Source: Acanthaster planci
Taxonomy: Eukaryota > Echinodermata > Asteroidea > Valvatida > Acanthasteridae
Direction of reading: 5' to 3'
Assembly (NCBI RefSeq): GCF_001949145.1
Contig: NW_019091381.1
Location: 3,310,842 to 3,371,983 of the forward strand
DNA: 61,142 bases
In this document: piece after piece, positions 58,660-61,142 of the stretch
Numbering within the stretch: position 1 is the stretch's first letter
Layout: each line of letters starts with the position of its first letter
Translations under genes and position numbers: made by a program
The notes under the pieces: generated by a model
The model's input: only the letters and a program-made list of their open reading frames with translations
Databases searched by the model: none
Told to the model about the DNA's origin: nothing

Positions 58660-60906
58660 TCAAACTGTCACTTCCTTCTCGTCCTTTCTGAGGGCAGCAT
58701 ACTTGGCGGTCCTAGGGTTGGAACTGACTTCGGCCGGGCACACTTCTCCCCCCATGGTGGTGCCGTGGCGGCGGTGAACTTCCGCCGCCTCCTCTCGATG
58801 CTGAATCAGGGCCGGCCCCCAGGAGTCCAGGGGAGAGGTGATGATGCGTAGGCGCTGCCCAAGGAAGGAAGGAGGGAAAAACAACGAATCCTAAATGTGC
58901 TGCTGTTTGTGGTAGAGACAAACCATGTCAACTACTGGTCTGTCTTCTCTATATTATCATTTGGACAGCAGCTGACGTTTTGGTCAGTTGTTAGACTGTA
59001 ACACTTTTTCAATTTCGAATCTCTTTCTGTATCCATTGCCACCTTTCAAGTTAATTGTTCAATCAACTAATAATCTTTGTCGACTGATGAAACAGCGGGC
59101 AACTAAATCTTGCGGGCAAAGATGGGTTTTGAGAAGAATTCTCTCAGTCCTTGGGGAAGCGTCAAACCAACTTGAACTTACTTTATATAGAAACACGAAA
59201 CGCTAATTGTGCAGCTCTGCATCAACATAATTATATTGAAAAGCCAGTGTCTACGAGCACTAGGGCCTATATGAAATTGGTGCTAGTGCCCTGGGTGGAG
59301 TGTAGGACCTACAAAGCATTGGTGTCTAGGACACAAGGAATGCTTCCTCTTTTCCCACATGGTCTTTACCTCTATGAAGCTGCCCTTCCTCCTCAGTAGC
59401 TCAAAGACCACATGTCCGGGGATACCAATGAGCGTGGTCATCACCATCATCCAGCCGAGCGCTCTGGCCCAGGGCGGGTACGGTCCGTTGTACTCGGGCT
59501 CGGTCCAGCTCACCCAGTTAAACACCAAAATGACCTGGCCACAACGGGAAGGGAACATATTTTAAACAAGTGTTCAACTCCATCCGACTCGAACACATCC
59601 TCTCGTGTTGATCCAAGCTTTGTCCGGATGAAGTTTGAATACATGTAATTTCAAGGTTGCTTCAAGCAAATTGGTGATTTTTTTCCCTTGAATTTCCCCC
59701 CCCCCCATTTCTTTCGCCCTTTCTGGTATTCCCCCACCCCCTTTTCGGGGGGGGGGGTGCCCCATGACGCCCATGACTTTGTGCTGGAGGGATAAACTTA
59801 CCCCCATGGACAGCGGAGTCAGGACCACCCAGTTCAGCGGCCACCACTTGAAGTACAGCGTGTCCACGTACCGGTCCCCAATCATGGTGCGGATGTCGTT
59901 GATGAAGCGTCGTATGCCGTAGCCCCAGCTCAGGCCACCGGTGATGAGGAACGCGAAGAGCAGCATCGCAAAGTTTGCTCCATAATTGTCCAGGAGTGAC
60001 GTCCAGTAGGGTCCGGCCTGTCGGAGGGAAAGGAGACAGCAAGGATAAATGACTGGAAAGCAACTCAGATGAAAAGAAGTTTCCACATTTGTGCTACAAA
60101 ATTCACAAAGTTTTGAGGGTATTTGTATTGAAAAGACCGGATGGTGATATAAATTGCACATATGGGGTCCAGAAAAAAATGGGTTATTAATCTGAAAATA
60201 GGACCCTGCTTTTTGAGGGCTCAACTTCAGTACCATACTACAGTACTTCCAGGGTGGATCACGTTTTGTTCGGGGGAGGGGATGCTACAGCTGCTAAAGG
60301 AGAAGGTTGGTAGAAAGGAAGGTGCAGGTTGTTTTAATCAATTACTATCCGGCTCACAAAGTGAGGATGTGGCCGAAATATCGCACTTCTGCCGGCACAG
60401 AATGTTTCAAATGCAACAGAGATTTACTTTGATCTTATATTGCCATTTTCTTCATACCATCACTGCAGTTAAAGTTATTCTGTCTGATCTGTTCCGGCAA
60501 TGTTGCATATAATGCCAGACTCCGGGTTCATTTGAATTTCTTATCAAATGAAATCCTGATTTCGTGATATTGTGGGTCACTACTTAGCCTTTCTCGTCTT
60601 TTTCAAGCAAAGTTCACTTAGGTCCATGTTATGTTCATTACAGCGCTTGTCCACTAAAGCGGAAGATAACACAGTAGTTCCTTCAGTTGTCTGGTTTTCT
60701 CGACACGTGGCCTGAAAAGGCCGACACGGTCAAGCGCCGATGTTTGTTTTCTGTTTGGCATGGTTACTTACTTGGGTTATGCAGCTCAGACTGCACAGAA
60801 CCTGCACCAGGCACAATCCCAGGGTGACAAAGATCCTGCGGTGCGGTGGAAAGAACCGGGGATACTCGTCCACTAAGCCGGTGATCAACCTCTCTAGACT
60901 TACAAA
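58660..60906 (-). CDS. SLC6 family Na+/Cl- dependent transporter, C-terminal part
   Basis: Four terminal exons on the minus strand: 60906-60772, 60017-59802, 59534-59370, 58854-58660, all phase 0, giving 203 residues and a stop. They encode the typical end of an SLC6 (neurotransmitter/amino acid symporter) protein: ITGLVDEYP before TM9-type helix (FVTLGLCLVQVLCSLSCITQ), then AGPYWTSLLDNYGANFAMLL with SWGYGIRRFINDIRTMIG, the WWPLNWVVLTPLSMG helix, FNWVSWTEPEYNGPYPPWAR with the last helix, and a cytoplasmic tail RLRIITSPLDSWGPALIQHR ending KEVTV. The substrate site lies in upstream exons beyond 61142, so the substrate cannot be assigned; the tail motif TSPLDSWGPA resembles glycine/creatine/taurine-type members. 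The final KEVTV could be a class I PDZ ligand (T-V at the end). Confidence 0.93.
59691..59760. repeat. C-run / G-run palindromic tract
   Basis: Runs of about ten C (from 59697) and eleven G (ending near 59757) flank a pyrimidine-rich spacer within an SLC6 intron. G/C homopolymers of 8-11 bases recur across the window (near 3190, 13767, 16800, 19665, 52740). Confidence 0.6.
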
Positions 60907-61142
60907 CTAGGACACAAAAAAAGAGAACATTTGGTATCGCTCCTCTGCAATTCATCTCTGTACTTCCTATCTGGGGGCCCTAAACCATGCGATCTAAAAA
61001 CTAGGGCCCAAATTCAGGTAACAAACTCTGTCAGATACAGCAAACTGGGCAACGTGAAAACAGCTACCTTAACCCCCAGAGCCTTCATAATCCTTCAAAA
61101 TCCTACATATGCAGCAAGGTATGAGACGGAGAGAACTCCCCC

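Overview
This is a stretch of animal nuclear genome. All recognisable genes are split into many short exons with GT-AG introns (two are GC-AG), intergenic and intronic DNA is rich in small foldback transposons, a tRNA-derived SINE and the palindromic word TACATGTA, and the exons are markedly more GC-rich than their surroundings. The gene set (discoidin-domain receptor kinase, alpha-tubulin acetyltransferase, GNL1, (6-4) photolyase, SLC6 transporter) fits a marine invertebrate deuterostome, such as an echinoderm, hemichordate or cephalochordate. The exact lineage cannot be fixed from the sequence alone.

Layout, left to right. (1) 228-6524 (+): the last seven coding exons of a discoidin domain receptor tyrosine kinase (DDR1/DDR2 type), from the transmembrane segment to the stop; the collagen-binding ectodomain lies left of the window. 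(2) 15119-22752 (-): a complete ten-exon alpha-tubulin N-acetyltransferase (ATAT1/MEC-17), predicted 467 residues. (3) 23341-43289 (+): a complete eleven-exon GNL1, a circularly permuted GTPase, predicted 619 residues, head-to-head with ATAT1 across 588 bp. (4) 47990-48127 (+): a single intact SLC6-transporter exon with no partner exons nearby. (5) 50773-56796 (+): a complete ten-exon (6-4) photolyase, predicted 544 residues, preceded by a candidate non-coding exon and a candidate light-responsive D-box/E-box pair. (6) 58660-60906 (-): the last four exons of an SLC6 Na+/Cl- dependent transporter, continuing off the right edge. For the three complete genes I checked that the exon sum is divisible by three and that phases match at every junction; in the two partial genes the phases of all visible junctions also match.

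The main result is linkage. DDR1, ATAT1 and GNL1 are all framework genes of the human MHC class I region (6p21.3), and here their homologues are immediate neighbours in the same order (GNL1-ATAT1-DDR when read on the other strand), with the divergent GNL1/ATAT1 orientation kept. That suggests a piece of the ancestral proto-MHC neighbourhood. The products do not form one pathway: DDR is a collagen receptor kinase, ATAT1 acetylates Lys40 of alpha-tubulin in microtubules, GNL1 is a nucleolar/ribosome-biogenesis type GTPase, the photolyase repairs UV (6-4) photoproducts, and the SLC6 protein imports a small solute with sodium.

The rest is non-coding. It holds at least ten foldback or terminal-inverted-repeat elements in several families, SINE copies, minisatellites, one 92-base assembly gap (21258-21349) and one ambiguous base (8948).
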